Origin: Pseudonocardia sp. CNS-004
GTDB lineage: Bacteria; Actinomycetota; Actinomycetes; Mycobacteriales; Pseudonocardiaceae
Assembly: GCA_001942185.1 (NCBI GenBank)
Contig: MKJV01000066.1
Coordinates: 62,001-126,000 of the forward strand
Reading direction: 5' to 3'
DNA length: 64,000 nt
Within the stretch, counting starts at the first letter, position 1, and every line of letters begins with the position of its first letter. The notes below the pieces were generated by a model, which saw only the letters and a list, made by a program, of their open reading frames with translations, did no database searches and was not told the DNA's origin. Shown here one piece after another: positions 17,139-25,917 of this stretch. Position numbers and translations under genes: made by a program.

Positions 17139-18443
17139 TCACCTGACTCCACGGAGCACCTCGGATTCTTCGTCGTTCTCGACGGGATCTGGTTCGGCCA
17201 CCGCGCGGTTGCGCGTCTCCGGAATGGCGACCACCACGACGACCAGGGCGACCACCGCCAGCACCGTGATGTACGCGCCGGGCGCGAGGCGTCCGAACCA
17301 CGCGGTGAGCAGCGCTCCGAGGACCGGGGCCGTACCGCCGAACACCGCGTAGGCCGTGTTGTAGGCCAGCGCCGTGCTGGTCACGCGGATGTGCGGCGGC
17401 ACGATCTCCACCGCGATGATCGTGGCCGACATGCCGATCACCGCGGCCGGCAGGACCAGGAGGATCTCGGCGGCCAGCGTGGTGAGCAACGTCCCGCCGC
17501 CCGCCAGCAGGTACGCGGGCACGGACCCCACGACGGCGAGGACCACCCCGACGACCAGCAGCGGTTTGCGTCCGAACCGGTCGACGAGCACCCCGGTGAG
17601 CACGCACGTCGCGGCGCACAGCAGGAGCGCGACGACGCCTGCGGTCAGCACGGTGCCGTCGGGGAGACCACCGGTCGTCGCCAGATAGGTGGGGAAGTAG
17701 CCGAGGAGGTTGTGGACGACGACGGCGAGCAGGGCGAAGATCGCGAAGAGCAGGAGGAAGAGCCGCCAGTTGCGGAAGGTGTCCCGCACCGGGCTCACCG
17801 CGACCTCGCCCCTGCTCTCCAGGGCGCGGAAGGTGGCCGTCTCCTCCAGGCGCAGCCGCATGTAGAGACCGACCAGCGCCATGACGCCGCCGAAAGCGAA
17901 GGCCAGCCGCCACGTCCAGTCGGCGTACGCCTCGGGTGACAGCAACTGCAGCGCGAGCAGCGCGAGCGCGGCGAAGGCCGAACCGACGAAGGTGGCGCTG
18001 TTCACCGCGCTGACCCACAGTCCTCGCCGGTGCGCCGGGGCCTGCTCCATCACGTAGGAGGCCGCGCTCGTGTACTCGGCACCCATCGAGACGCCCTGGG
18101 CGAGCCGACAGCACAGCAACAGCAGCGGGGCGACGGCCCCGGCCGTCGCGTAGCCGGGCAGCACCGCGATCGCCGCCGTCGACACCGCCATGATCAGCAC
18201 CACGGCGGACAGCGCAGTGCGTCGACCGAGGCGGTCGCCGATGCTGCCGAACACGGCGGCACCGAGCGGGCGCACCACGAAGGCGAGGCCGTACACGGCC
18301 AGGGTCGACAGGATCGCCAGTGTGGGGTTCGTGTTGGGGAAGAAGTGCCTGGCGATGATCGTCGCGGAGGCCCCGTAGATGACGAAGTCGTAGGACTCGA
18401 CGGCATGCCCGACCATCGCGGCGCCGAGGACCTTCCCCCTCAT
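17139..18443 (-). CDS. MFS transporter, metabolite:H+ symporter (MHS) type
   Basis: Inner-membrane proton symporter of 434 residues with twelve helices. The start MRGKVLGAAMVGHAVESYDF is the classic MHS first helix; FGSIGDRLGRRTAL and VDRFGRKPLL are the loop motifs of the two halves. Relatives take up carboxylates, betaines or osmolytes. It lies between the M19 dipeptidase (8-base gap) and the M20 hydrolase (7-base gap), so its substrate is probably what one of them acts on. Assigned from family and context. Confidence 0.88.
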   Translation of the reverse strand: MRGKVLGAAMVGHAVESYDFVIYGASATIIARHFFPNTNPTLAILSTLAVYGLAFVVRPLGAAVFGSIGDRLGRRTALSAVVLIMAVSTAAIAVLPGYATAGAVAPLLLLCCRLAQGVSMGAEYTSAASYVMEQAPAHRRGLWVSAVNSATFVGSAFAALALLALQLLSPEAYADWTWRLAFAFGGVMALVGLYMRLRLEETATFRALESRGEVAVSPVRDTFRNWRLFLLLFAIFALLAVVVHNLLGYFPTYLATTGGLPDGTVLTAGVVALLLCAATCVLTGVLVDRFGRKPLLVVGVVLAVVGSVPAYLLAGGGTLLTTLAAEILLVLPAAVIGMSATIIAVEIVPPHIRVTSTALAYNTAYAVFGGTAPVLGALLTAWFGRLAPGAYITVLAVVALVVVVVAIPETRNRAVAEPDPVENDEESEVLRGVR

Positions 18444-18451
18444 CGGCGGCC

Positions 18452-19648
18452 TCACCAGATCTTCTCGAGCACGCGGAGCGCGTTCCCGCCGATCACGGCG
18501 GTGATCTCGTCGTCCGGGTAGCCGTGCTTGACCAGCCAGCGGGTGATGTTGCGGAAGCACTCGCCCGGGTTCTCCAACCCGGCGACCGCATCGATCGTCT
18601 CGAACTCCGGACCGGACCTGATGGTGTCGGCGACACCCCACTTCTGGCTCATCACGTGGTGGACGTCCAGGTGGTCGCCGAAGAAGGTGTCCGGTCCGAA
18701 CGCGACGTGCTCGATCCCGACCAGGTCGACGCAGTAGCGGAAGTGGTCCATCACCGACTCGATGGTGTGCCTGCGGTGCTGCGGGCTGACGGTCGTGTAC
18801 GGGGCGGCTTCGATCCCGATGATCCCGCCGGACTCGGCGCAGGCCCGGATGACGTCGTCGGGCTTCATCCGCGGGGTGTCCCAGACCCCCCGCGCCCCGG
18901 CGTGCGTGATGAGCACGGGCCGCTCGCTGGCCTCGATCACGTCGAGGGCGGTCCGGTCCCCGGAGTGCGACACGTCGATGGCCATCCCGAGCTGGTTCAT
19001 GCGACGGACGGCGCGCCGCCCGAGCGCGGTCAGGCCACCGTCGCCCAGCTCGCGCAGCCCGCTCCCGAGGGCGTTGGCGTCGCTGTAGGCGATGCCGATC
19101 TGGCGGACACCCAGCCCGTAGAGCACGTCCAGCCGGTCGATCTCGTTCTCGATCAGCGCCGCGCCCTCCAGGCCTGCGACCACGGCGAGCCGCCCCTCGG
19201 CGTGCGCGCGCCGGATGTCGGTGACCGACTCGGCGCGGATCACGTAGTCCTGGTGCGCGAAGTCGCAGAACCGCATGCCGAGGTCCGTGATGACGTCGTC
19301 CCACTTCCACCCGTTGCGGGACTCGCACGCCCCCCAGCCGAGGTTGTCGAACACGGCGTCCAATCCGGAACGGCTCAGCCCTTCGTAGCCGTAGGCGAGC
19401 CGGGCCCCGCGGTTCCAGTCGAGCAACTCCGTCCGGGCGTGGTGGGGCAGCCGCACCGGGTGGTCGTGCAACGACACCACGACGGCGTCCGCGAGGAGGC
19501 GTTCGGCCCGCGCCAGCTCGGCCTCGGTGAGCCCGAGGTCGTGCTCCGGCAACCGGCCGACGTCCGCCGAGGGCGCGAACTCGGTGTAGTCCGTACCCGC
19601 CTCCAGGTACGAGAAGGACTGGTATCCGCTGTAGCGGTTGGGTGACAT
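18452..19648 (-). CDS. Membrane dipeptidase (peptidase M19, renal dipeptidase family)
   Basis: Binuclear-zinc dipeptidase-type amidohydrolase, 398 residues. VVSLHDHPV carries the first metal pair (HxD), VVAGLEGAALIENEI the bridging glutamate, and AIDVSHSGDRT and VLITHAGARGV the later histidines. It cleaves dipeptides, including those with a D- or dehydro-residue, or a related amide. It is the first gene of an operon with MFS and M20 genes. ATG 19648 (MSPNRYSGYQSF) is preferred over the longer frame to 19771, which would run across the palindromic operator at 19695. Confidence 0.88.
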   Translation of the reverse strand: MSPNRYSGYQSFSYLEAGTDYTEFAPSADVGRLPEHDLGLTEAELARAERLLADAVVVSLHDHPVRLPHHARTELLDWNRGARLAYGYEGLSRSGLDAVFDNLGWGACESRNGWKWDDVITDLGMRFCDFAHQDYVIRAESVTDIRRAHAEGRLAVVAGLEGAALIENEIDRLDVLYGLGVRQIGIAYSDANALGSGLRELGDGGLTALGRRAVRRMNQLGMAIDVSHSGDRTALDVIEASERPVLITHAGARGVWDTPRMKPDDVIRACAESGGIIGIEAAPYTTVSPQHRRHTIESVMDHFRYCVDLVGIEHVAFGPDTFFGDHLDVHHVMSQKWGVADTIRSGPEFETIDAVAGLENPGECFRNITRWLVKHGYPDDEITAVIGGNALRVLEKIW

Positions 19649-19789
19649 CGCGGGTTCGCCTCCGGGGCTACGAGGATCGACGGCGCGAGCGATTCGTTCA
19701 CTATGACGGAACGCTCGTGCTACTGTCCGGCACGCATTCGAGCGGAGCTCCGCGCCCGTGTCAACCGCCACATCTCCCGGAGGAAGCCC
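19649..19789. promoter_or_regulatory. Divergent promoter with 19-bp palindromic operator
   Basis: The gap between the divergent dipeptidase and CapA-type genes holds CGTTCACTATGACGGAACG at 19695-19713, with CGTTC and GAACG as inverted arms. The same motif recurs at 20956-20974 before the alpha/beta hydrolase gene. The GTTC(A/G)CTAT..GAAC layout is usual for IclR-family operators; the IclR gene at 22997-23770 is the obvious candidate. Confidence 0.55.
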
Positions 19790-20934
19790 GTGAAGATCGT
19801 TCTCGTCGGCGACACCGTGCTCGCCCGGGCGCGGCGCAGCGCCGGGACGGCTCGGCCCTCCCCCTGCTGCGGAGCGGCGACCTCACGATCGCGAACCTCG
19901 AGGCCCCGCTGGTCGACACCGACCGCCCGGCCGAGAAGGAGATGACGATCCGGGTGCCCACGGCGACCGCGCGTCCACTGCGCGATCTCGGTGTCGACGT
20001 CGTCTCGCTGGCCACGAACCACGCGCTCGACCACGGCGCGGAAGGCCTGCTCAGCACGATGCGAGCCCTCGACGACGTCGGCGTCCGGCACGCCGGTGGG
20101 GGCCGCACGCTCGCCGAGGCGGACGCTGGGGTCGTCGTCGACACGGTGACCGGAGGGCGCGTCGCCGTGCTCAGCTTCTGCGCCACCCTGCCGCCGGGCG
20201 CGGGCGCCACGCCGGCCCGCCCCGGCATCGCCCCGCTGCGGGTCGACCAGAGCTTCGCGCTGGACGGCACGCTGCTGAAGGAACAGCCCGGCACGCCGCC
20301 GTTCGTGCGCAGCGCCGCCCACGAGGCGGACGTCGTGCGGGTCGAGGAACGGGTGCGCGCGGCCGGCGCCGAGGCCGACCGGGTCGTGGTGTGCCTGCAC
20401 TGGGGCGTCCCGTTCGCCTACCTCCCGCCGAACCAGGGACTGCTGGCGCAGTACCAGCAGGACCTGGGCAGGCGACTCGTCGACGCGGGAGCGGACGTCG
20501 TGGCGGGGACCCACCCCCACTGCCTGCATCCCGTCGAGCGCTGGAACGACGGGCTCATCCTCTACTCGCTCGGCAACTTCCTGTTCCACACGGGCGAGGT
20601 TCAGCGACCCCACACCTACTTCGGCCTCCCCTACCGCGCCTCCCGGCTCTTCGAGGGGACGCCCTGGTTCGACAGCGCCGTCTTCGAGGTGGAGATGCCC
20701 GCACAGGTCCCGCCGCGCCTGCGGATCATCCCGATCACCCTCGACGACCTCGGCGAACCCCAGGTCGCCGACCCGGCCACCGCCGGACGGATCAGGGCAC
20801 TCGTCGAGGGCTCCTCCCGCGAGCTCGACCCCTCGGTCCGCGTCGAGCCGGACGGGTCCGTCCACTTCGGACCGAGCAGGACGGCGAATCGGGCGCCGCA
20901 GCCGACCGTTGACGCCCTGCCGGCCACACCTTAG
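19790..20934 (+). CDS. CapA family phosphoesterase-fold protein, one frameshift
   Basis: Metallophosphatase-fold protein of about 381 residues, named for the poly-gamma-glutamate synthesis protein CapA. The GTG at 19790 follows GGAGGAAGCCC and reads VKIVLVGDTVLARARR. After one missing base near 19845 it continues DGSALPLLRSGDLTIANLEA. Typical motifs follow: VVSLATNHALDHGAEGLLST, VVCLHWGVPFAY, GADVVAGTHPHCLHPVE and LYSLGNFLFH. In actinomycetes such proteins are common outside capsule loci and their role is often unclear. It is divergent from the dipeptidase and shares its promoter region. Confidence 0.82.
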
Positions 20935-20955
20935 TGTTCCGTCAGTCGATACGCT

Positions 20956-20974
20956 CGTTCACTGATGTGGAACG
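20956..20974 (+). promoter_or_regulatory. Second copy of the 19-bp palindromic operator
   Basis: CGTTCACTGATGTGGAACG matches the element at 19695 in 15 of 19 positions with the same arms and spacing. It sits about 10 bases before the hydrolase start, where a bound regulator would block transcription or initiation, and just after the CapA-type stop. Confidence 0.5.
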
Positions 20975-20984
20975 AGGAGGTTCC

Positions 20985-21785
20985 GTGTTCATGATCAGTA
21001 TCGAAGGTTCCACCCGCAGGGTGCGGCGTGGCGACGAGACGTCGATCCACTACACCCTGAGCGGCCCCGAGGACGGGCCGACCTGGGTCTACGTACCCGG
21101 CTGGGGATGCCGCCGGACGGACTTCGCGCCGGTCACCGCATTCCTCCCCGCCGACCATCGGGTGATCACCGTCGACCTCGCCGAGCACGGCGACTCCCGC
21201 TCGGCCCGCACCGCCTGGACGGTGGCCGAGTTCGCGCGGGACGTCGCCGCGGTGACCGACGCCGAGTCGGTGCGGCGCTGCACCGTCGTGGGGCACTCCC
21301 TCGGAGGCGCGGTCGGTGTCGAGCTCGCGCGGCTGCGGCCCGACGTGGTCGCGCAGGTGATCGGGATCGACTCGTTCCACTTCCTCGGCCTCTACCCGGC
21401 GATCGCGGACGAGGTGGCACGCCGGATGGTCCGCTCGTTCGAGGACGACTTCCCGGCCGCCGTGCGCAGCCTGGTCGTCATGGGCTCGGTCCCGGGCACG
21501 GACCCGGAGTTCGGCGAGGCGATCTTCCAGAAGATGTCGAGCATCCCGCCCGCGGTGGGCGCGGCCGCGCTCGACGGGTTGCTGCGCTGGGACATGGACG
21601 AGGCACTGCGCAGCGTGCCGCAGCCGGTCACCACGCTCGCCGTGCGCGGCCTGCTCGACCCGGCGGCCGTGGACCGCTACGGCGACCGGATCGACTTCGT
21701 CGTCCACGATCTGGGCAGCCACCACTTCCTCGTCGAGGCACCCGAGGAGACCGCCGGGCTCCTCATGACAGCGAGGATCGACTAG
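20985..21785 (+). CDS. Alpha/beta hydrolase
   Basis: Serine hydrolase of about 266 residues. The nucleophile elbow is VVGHSLGGAVG, the oxyanion region VYVPGWGCRRTDF, and the catalytic His is near LGSHHFLVEAPEE at the C-terminus. GTG 20985 (GAGGAGG before it) or ATG 20991 are both possible starts. Its TAG is directly followed by the ATG of the flavin oxidoreductase, so they form an operon under the palindrome at 20956. Substrate unknown; lactone or ester hydrolysis is typical. Confidence 0.85.
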   Translation: MFMISIEGSTRRVRRGDETSIHYTLSGPEDGPTWVYVPGWGCRRTDFAPVTAFLPADHRVITVDLAEHGDSRSARTAWTVAEFARDVAAVTDAESVRRCTVVGHSLGGAVGVELARLRPDVVAQVIGIDSFHFLGLYPAIADEVARRMVRSFEDDFPAAVRSLVVMGSVPGTDPEFGEAIFQKMSSIPPAVGAAALDGLLRWDMDEALRSVPQPVTTLAVRGLLDPAAVDRYGDRIDFVVHDLGSHHFLVEAPEETAGLLMTARID

Positions 21786-22847
21786 ATGTCCACGGCTTGG
21801 GACCCCCTCCGGCTCAGGGACGTGCCGGTCCCCAACCGGGTCTGGCTCTCCCCGATGTGCCAGTACTCCGCCGACGACTCCGGCGCCCCGACCGACTGGC
21901 ACCTCGCCCATTACGGCGCCCGCGCAGCGGGCGGCGTCGGCATGGTGGTGGTCGAGTGCAGCGCCGTCGCCCCCGACATGCGCACCACGACCCGCGATCT
22001 CGGCCTGTACACCGAGGAGCAGGTGGCGGGCCACCGGCGGCTCGCCGAGGCCATCACCACCCTCGGCTCGGTGCCCGCGGTCCAGCTCGGCGCCGCCGGA
22101 CGCAAGAGCTCGCACGGCGTGCCGTGGGACAACGGCGGGGCCCGGAACCCGGTGCCGCCCGCCGAGGGCGGGTGGCTGCCGCTGGCGCCGTCACCCCTCC
22201 CGTTCGCCGGCCTGACCGTCCCGGCCGAGATGACCACCCGCGACGGGACCCGGATCCTCGAGGACGTCGTGCGGGCCGCCCGCAACGCGCACCGCGCCGG
22301 CTACCAGGTCCTCGAGCTGCACGGCGCGAACGGGTACCTGTTCCACGAGTTCCTCTCGCCGCTGGCCAACCACCGCAGCGACGAATGGGGTGGCGACCTG
22401 GAACGGCGGATGCGGTTCCCCCTGGAGATGGTGCGGGCCATCCGCATCGGGTGGCCGGTGGACAAGCCGCTGATCGTGCGACTGCCCGCGGAGGACCTGC
22501 TCGAAGGCGGGCTGACCACGGACGACGTGGTCGCCGTCGCGGCCCGGTTGGGCACGACGGGCGTCGACGTCGTCGACCTCTCGTCCGGCGCACTGGTCCC
22601 CGAGGCACTGCGCCTCGCCGAGCCCCTGCACAACGCCCGGTACGGCCCCCGGTTCCGGGAGGCGGGGGTCCTCGTCGCGGCCTCGGGGATGGTCTCCGAG
22701 CCGCACCACCTCGACGAGGCGATCCCGGAGCTGGTCGACGCGGTGCTGGTCGGCCGGGCGATGCTGCGCGACCCCTACTGGGCACTGCGCGCGAAGGGCT
22801 CCGACCCGCTCGAGTCCTGGCCGAGGCAGTACCACCGAGCCTTCTAA
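21786..22847 (+). CDS. NADH:flavin oxidoreductase (Old Yellow Enzyme, YqjM-like)
   Basis: FMN-dependent ene-reductase of 353 residues that reduces activated C=C bonds using NAD(P)H. Landmarks are NRVWLSPMCQYSADD, with the YqjM-type cysteine, WHLAHYGARAAGGVGMVVVE, the substrate loop DNGGARNPV, VLELHGANGYLFHEFLSPLA with the HxxN-type motif and catalytic Tyr, and LVGRAMLRDPYWAL at the FMN phosphate site. It starts immediately after the hydrolase stop. Cytosolic; the physiological enone is unknown. Confidence 0.92.
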   Translation: MSTAWDPLRLRDVPVPNRVWLSPMCQYSADDSGAPTDWHLAHYGARAAGGVGMVVVECSAVAPDMRTTTRDLGLYTEEQVAGHRRLAEAITTLGSVPAVQLGAAGRKSSHGVPWDNGGARNPVPPAEGGWLPLAPSPLPFAGLTVPAEMTTRDGTRILEDVVRAARNAHRAGYQVLELHGANGYLFHEFLSPLANHRSDEWGGDLERRMRFPLEMVRAIRIGWPVDKPLIVRLPAEDLLEGGLTTDDVVAVAARLGTTGVDVVDLSSGALVPEALRLAEPLHNARYGPRFREAGVLVAASGMVSEPHHLDEAIPELVDAVLVGRAMLRDPYWALRAKGSDPLESWPRQYHRAF

Positions 22848-22899
22848 CGCCTGTTCTCCTCGAGCCGACCACCCGAGCTCTCGCCCCCTGCCGACAGCC

Positions 22900-22969
22900 A
22901 CTTCACACACCCCGTTGCCACTTCACACAAGGCTGGCCTTGTGTGAAGTCCGTACTGGGTGTGTGAAGT
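22900..22969. repeat. 70-bp nested inverted repeat built from TTCACACA units
   Basis: The inner palindrome (22920-22949) has arms ACTTCACACAAGGC and GCCTTGTGTGAAGT. Outside it lie ACTTCACACACCC and GGGTGTGTGAAGT. The whole can fold as one long hairpin or as a cruciform with four copies of TTCACACA. It lies between the convergent flavin oxidoreductase and IclR genes, where it could terminate both transcripts; it also looks like a dispersed extragenic palindrome. Confidence 0.75.
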
Positions 22970-22996
22970 CGCGCCGATCAGTCGCTGCCGCTCGGC

Positions 22997-23770
22997 TCAG
23001 ACGGAGGAGATCAGGCCGCTGATCTCCTCCGCGGCGGCGACGGTCAGGCGCGCCAACGTCCCCTCCTCCGACGGCACGAAGCGCATCTCCGGGATCGACA
23101 ACGTCAGCGCGGCGATGGGGCGGCCCGTCGCGTTGGTGATCGCGGCGCCGAGGGAGACGACGTGCGGACGGAACCAGGCGGACCCGTTGAGCGAGTAACC
23201 CCGCTCGGTGGTGCGGGCGATCTCCTCCCGAAGCTCGTCGGCACCCGGAACCGGCTCGGCGAAGTCCTCGACGTTGTGCTTGAGCACCTCGGCGGCCTCG
23301 GCCGGGTCCAGGCGGGCCAGGATCGCGACCCCGGCCGACGTGGCCCGCAGCGGCAGTCGCGTGCCGACCTCGATGAACACGCGAACGGCCTGGGTGGTGT
23401 CCTCCCTGGCGATGATGATGACGTCGTCCCCGTCGCGCAGCGAGAAGTGGACCGTCTCGTCGGTTTCGGCCGCGAGCCGCCTGATGACGGGTCGGGCGAG
23501 ATCGCGCAGATCCTGCTCGCCGGTCCCCCGCAGCCCGATGGCGAGGGCTTTCATCGTCACGCCCCAGCGCGTGCGGTCGACGTCGACGACCCGGAGCCAG
23601 CCCGCCTGCTGCAGCGTGACCAGGCATCGCTGCACCGAGCTCTTCGGCATGGCGGTGACCCGCGCGAGCTCGGACACGCCGATGGGCTGGCGGGCGGCGA
23701 CCTCCTCGAGGACGCGGAGCGTGCTCAACACGCTGTTCATCGACCGAACCTTGCTGGCCGGTTTCTCCAC
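22997..23770 (-). CDS. IclR family transcriptional regulator
   Basis: DNA-binding regulator of about 257 residues. The N-terminal winged helix-turn-helix (SVLSTLRVLEEVAARQPIG, then VSELARVTAMPKSSVQRCLV) precedes an effector domain (ETVHFSLRDGDDVIIIARED, LPLRATSAGVAILARL, GYSLNGSAWF, VVSLGAAITN). GTG 23770 (VEKPASKVRS) is the likely start; ATG 23740 is possible and upstream codons are non-conserved. It probably controls the dipeptidase/capA and hydrolase/ene-reductase transcripts through the two 19-bp palindromes. That link is inference. Confidence 0.88.
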   Translation of the reverse strand: MEKPASKVRSMNSVLSTLRVLEEVAARQPIGVSELARVTAMPKSSVQRCLVTLQQAGWLRVVDVDRTRWGVTMKALAIGLRGTGEQDLRDLARPVIRRLAAETDETVHFSLRDGDDVIIIAREDTTQAVRVFIEVGTRLPLRATSAGVAILARLDPAEAAEVLKHNVEDFAEPVPGADELREEIARTTERGYSLNGSAWFRPHVVSLGAAITNATGRPIAALTLSIPEMRFVPSEEGTLARLTVAAAEEISGLISSV

Positions 23771-23877
23771 CGCCGTCACATTCCGCGCTTTCGTGCTCGC
23801 CGATCGGATCCGGACCGTACCACCATACGCACAGCCGTCTCCCATCCCGGCACACGCTCGTGCGGTCGGCTCCGGGA

Positions 23878-24866
23878 TCAGCCGGTCGCGGCGTCGAAGA
23901 ACCGCTCGAGCTCGGTGCGGACATCGGGGCCGCAGGGCTGGAACACGATCTCGGTGACGCCGCGGGCGGCGGCCTCGTCCAGGCGGCCCCGGATCTGGTC
24001 GCGCGTGCCGCTCATGGTGACGTCCTGCAGCATCGCGTGCCCGCCCGCGTCCCACGCCGCCCGATCGGCCTCGCTGAGCTCCACGCAGTGTCCGGAGTGG
24101 ACCGCGAGGTGCCGCTGCTCCCCCGCGCTCCGCTCCACCACGTCCATCCACTCCCCGCCGCCGGGGAGCGCACGCACCGCGGTGGGCCGCCGAACTCGTA
24201 GGCGCCGTGGTAGGCCAGTGCCCAGCCGGGACCCGCGGCGAGCCGCGCGTGGTCGGAGTCGGTGGCCTCGCCGTCGTCGAGCACCGTGCCCCACACGAGG
24301 TAGGGCACCCAGGAGTATTCGCTCGCGAAGGAGGGGAGCTGGAGGGTCACGTAGAGGCCGTCCCCGAGGCGCTTGGCCACCTCGTGGCCCTTCGGCCCGA
24401 GTGCGCCGATCAGGATGGGAACGTCGACCGGCCGGGCGGGAGCGTGCCCGTCGGGGTGCAGCATCCGCATGCCGGCGCCCTCCCACTCGACCACCTCGCC
24501 CTGCAGGAGGCCGCGGTAGGCGCGGATGTAGGACTCCATGTACGCCCAGGTGATCGCGCCGTAGCCCATCGCCCGGCGGCCCGTGAAGCCGGTGCCGAAC
24601 GAGATCGCGACCCGGCCGGGCGCCAGCGCGGCGAGGGTCGCAGTGGCGGCCGCGTTGACCATCGGGTGGCGCAGGCTCGGCACCAACACCCCCGGGCCGA
24701 GCCCGATCCGCTCGGTCCGCTCGGCGGCCAGCGCGAGCGTCATCCACACGTCGGGGCTCTGCTGGGGCGTGTCGTAGACCCACGCCCGTGCGTAGCCCAA
24801 CTGCTCGGCCAGCGCGATGTTGTCCGGGGAATCCAGAGCTGTCGGGAACGCGCAGGACACCTCCAT
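23878..24866 (-). CDS. LLM class flavin (probably F420)-dependent oxidoreductase, one frameshift
   Basis: Luciferase-like TIM-barrel oxidoreductase of about 329 residues. Features are LAEQLGYARAWVYDTPQQ, GLGPGVLVPSLRHPMVNAAA, GRVAISFGTGFTGRRAMG and PILIGALGPKGHEVAKRLGD, typical of F420- or FMN-dependent family members in actinomycetes. Near 24195 one base is missing; the next frame gives ALPGGGEWMDVVERSAGEQR to the end (VFQPCGPDVRTELERFF). ATG 24866 is favoured because GGAGGGCCCC precedes it. It lies 39 bases after the SMP-30 gene, in the same direction. Confidence 0.85.
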
Positions 24867-24905
24867 GGGGCCCTCCATTTCCTTCGTCGGACGGAGTCGA
24901 ACCGA

Positions 24906-25814
24906 TCAGGGCAGGCCGCCGTGCGGCACGTCGACGTCGACGGCCAGCAACTGGGCCTCGCGGACCGGCCTGCGCTCGTGCTCGGGGAAGGAAGGAGCGG
25001 CACACAGGTAGAGGGTGCGGCCGTCGTCGCCGCCGAGCATGCAGGCGAACACCCCGGTGCCGGCCGGGACCTCCTCCTGGATCTCGCCGCCCTCCCGGAC
25101 CCGCAGGACGCGGTTGTGGAGTGCGTCGGCCACCCAGATCGACCCCTCGGCGTCCGCGCACATGCCGTCGGGAGCCACCTCGAGCTGCGCGACGGCCTCG
25201 CCGACGTCCTCGGTCTGCGGCGTCTCACCGAACTGCGCCCACACGCGCCGGCCGCTCAGCTCGCCGTCGTCGCCGATGTCGAACGCGGTGAGCCTGCCGG
25301 CGAACGTCTCGGCGACGACCAGCACTCCGCCGGGCAGGAGCACCATGCCGTTGGGGAACCCGAGGTCCTCCGCCACGGTGGTGACGGTGCCGTCGGGGTC
25401 GACCCGGGTGAGCGTCGTGTACCGCAGCGGGGCGCCGCCCATCAGGTCGAAGCCGAAGTTGCCCACGTAGGCGCGCCCGCGATCGTCCACCAGCATGTCG
25501 TTCAGCACCCCGGTGACCACGCCGGACAGGTCGGCGTGCTCCTCCAGCCGCCCCGACCCGTCCCGGACGAGGACGCGGTGGTCGCGCATCGAGACGATCA
25601 GGGCCCGCCCGTCGGGGAGGAACCCGAGCCCGGACGGCTGGCCCGACACGTCGGCCACGACCTCGCTGCCGCCCCGGCCATCGGTGGCCACGACCTTGTT
25701 CGTGTAGAAGTCCGACAGCCACAGCCTGCCGTCGTGCCATCTCGGGCACTCGAGGAAGGAGAAGCCGTCGAGCACGACCCTCGGCTGGCGGGTCGACACC
25801 TGTCCATGAGTCAT
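24906..25814 (-). CDS. SMP-30/gluconolactonase/LRE family lactonase
   Basis: Six-bladed beta-propeller, metal-dependent lactonase-type enzyme of 302 residues. Seen are LECPRWHDGRLWLSDFYTNK with the metal-binding Glu, DMLVDDRGRAYVGNFGFDLM, DLGFPNGMVLLPGG with the conserved Asn, and APDGMCADAEGSIWVADALH with the metal Asp. It would open a lactone, or cleave a similar ester, possibly produced by the adjacent LLM oxidoreductase. It is the first gene of that pair; a 22-bp palindrome lies about 80 bases upstream. Confidence 0.85.
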   Translation of the reverse strand: MTHGQVSTRQPRVVLDGFSFLECPRWHDGRLWLSDFYTNKVVATDGRGGSEVVADVSGQPSGLGFLPDGRALIVSMRDHRVLVRDGSGRLEEHADLSGVVTGVLNDMLVDDRGRAYVGNFGFDLMGGAPLRYTTLTRVDPDGTVTTVAEDLGFPNGMVLLPGGVLVVAETFAGRLTAFDIGDDGELSGRRVWAQFGETPQTEDVGEAVAQLEVAPDGMCADAEGSIWVADALHNRVLRVREGGEIQEEVPAGTGVFACMLGGDDGRTLYLCAAPSFPEHERRPVREAQLLAVDVDVPHGGLP

Positions 25815-25891
25815 CGTTGACCTCGTCTCCCGTACGTCGTCGTCGGTGAACGTCGGTGGAGCTGCGACCCCTCGCGCGGATACTACCCAGT

Positions 25892-25917
25892 ATCACCGGT
25901 AATCACTGGTGATCACC
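25892..25917. promoter_or_regulatory. Palindromic operator upstream of the SMP-30 gene
   Basis: ATCACCGGTAATCACTGGTG and the following AT form an imperfect 22-bp inverted repeat (18 of 22 positions symmetrical), followed by the overlapping perfect palindrome GGTGATCACC (25908-25917). It spans the last codons of the XRE regulator gene and precedes the SMP-30/LLM transcript, suggesting control of that pair. Confidence 0.45.
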
